Shown one piece after another: positions 6,350-6,571 of a DNA stretch of 6,571 nucleotides. This DNA is from Prevotellaceae bacterium (GTDB taxonomy: Bacteria > Bacteroidota > Bacteroidia > Bacteroidales > Bacteroidaceae), in NCBI GenBank assembly GCA_003150315.1, contig QAML01000015.1, positions 1 to 6,571 of the forward strand, given 5' to 3'. Position 1 is the stretch's first letter; each line of letters opens with the position of its first letter. The notes below the pieces were generated by a model, which was not told where the DNA came from, ran no database searches, and saw only the letters and a program-made list of their open reading frames with translations. A program made the translations under genes and the position numbers.

Positions 6350-6571
6350 TCACTCTTTTGAGGCAAGTATCTCTCGTATATGCTGTTGATTCTTTTTGTC
6401 AATGCGAAACAATTCATATAGTAGAGTATTTATATCATTATTATAATCAATAATCCCATTTTCGTCTGAATAAGTTAATAGGTCCGGAACTTTCTTAGCT
6501 AATGAAGTAAGCGATTCGTCTGTAAGCAAAAATGCAAAACGGATTATTTCACTTGTGGCATATTTGAAAAA
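6350..6571 (-). CDS. C-terminal end of an unidentified protein (partial, runs off the window)
   Basis: On the minus strand an open frame enters from the right edge and runs for 73 codons to TGA at 6350-6352. It has normal amino-acid composition and a helical, charged C-terminus, including RFAFLLTDESLTSLAKKVPD near the edge and LFRIDKKNQQHIREILASKE at the end. The start lies outside the window, so length and function cannot be judged, and I do not recognise the family. A good terminator-like hairpin sits just after the stop, which supports a real gene end. It converges on the methylase operon and is not part of it. Confidence 0.7.
   Translation of the reverse strand, partial: FFKYATSEIIRFAFLLTDESLTSLAKKVPDLLTYSDENGIIDYNNDINTLLYELFRIDKKNQQHIREILASKE

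Noticed and set aside
1..6571. CRISPR array, tRNA or rRNA gene, insertion sequence ends
   Set aside because: No regularly spaced long repeats, cloverleaf-like sequence, conserved rRNA segment or transposase was found. The phased repeats at 73-98 are far too short for a CRISPR array.

Overview
The window is AT-rich and looks like Bacteroidota (Bacteroides, Parabacteroides or Prevotella type). It has no convincing Shine-Dalgarno sequence before its main genes. It has two matches to the Bacteroidetes promoter -7 box TAnnTTTG with a TTG about 18-19 bases upstream. No species can be named from sequence alone. The gene content (a DNA methyltransferase, a MORC-like GHKL ATPase, a receiver protein and a possible ART-like toxin) and the repeat-rich left edge suggest an accessory or defence island, possibly on a mobile element. 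No integrase, transposase, tRNA, rRNA or CRISPR array is visible.

Layout: bases 1-241 are non-coding and hold phased TTGC(A/G)G repeats, a TTGCTCCACC direct repeat, an inverted repeat and a leftward promoter-like site. Bases 242-907 (-) encode a 221-residue protein with HFT, CFTETP and DFTWLREWRI motifs. It is uncharacterised and reminiscent of ADP-ribosyltransferase-fold toxins. Bases 908-1307 are a divergent intergenic region with a good Bacteroidetes promoter at its right end. Bases 1308-6121 (+) are a tight three-gene operon: a DNA amino-methyltransferase (1308-2582), a 760-residue protein with two GHKL ATPase modules (2584-4866), and a 421-residue receiver protein with a six-cysteine cluster (4856-6121). 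Bases 6122-6349 are a convergent intergenic region with a terminator-like hairpin for the leftward gene. Bases 6350-6571 (-) are the last 73 codons of an unidentified gene that continues beyond the window.

The main interest is the operon. Its middle protein starts with a MORC/Hsp90-like GHKL ATPase followed by a presumed S5-type transducer. It continues through a helical segment into a histidine-kinase-like half with a His-Asp candidate phosphoacceptor and a second, complete GHKL domain. The next gene, which overlaps it, encodes a receiver-like domain that keeps the acidic pair, the phosphoacceptor Asp, the Ser and the Lys. The first gene modifies DNA. The arrangement reads as a DNA methylase coupled to an ATP-driven DNA or chromatin sensor that signals by phosphotransfer to an unknown effector. 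I infer a phage-defence or methylation-dependent self/non-self role. The window itself shows no nuclease or helicase.
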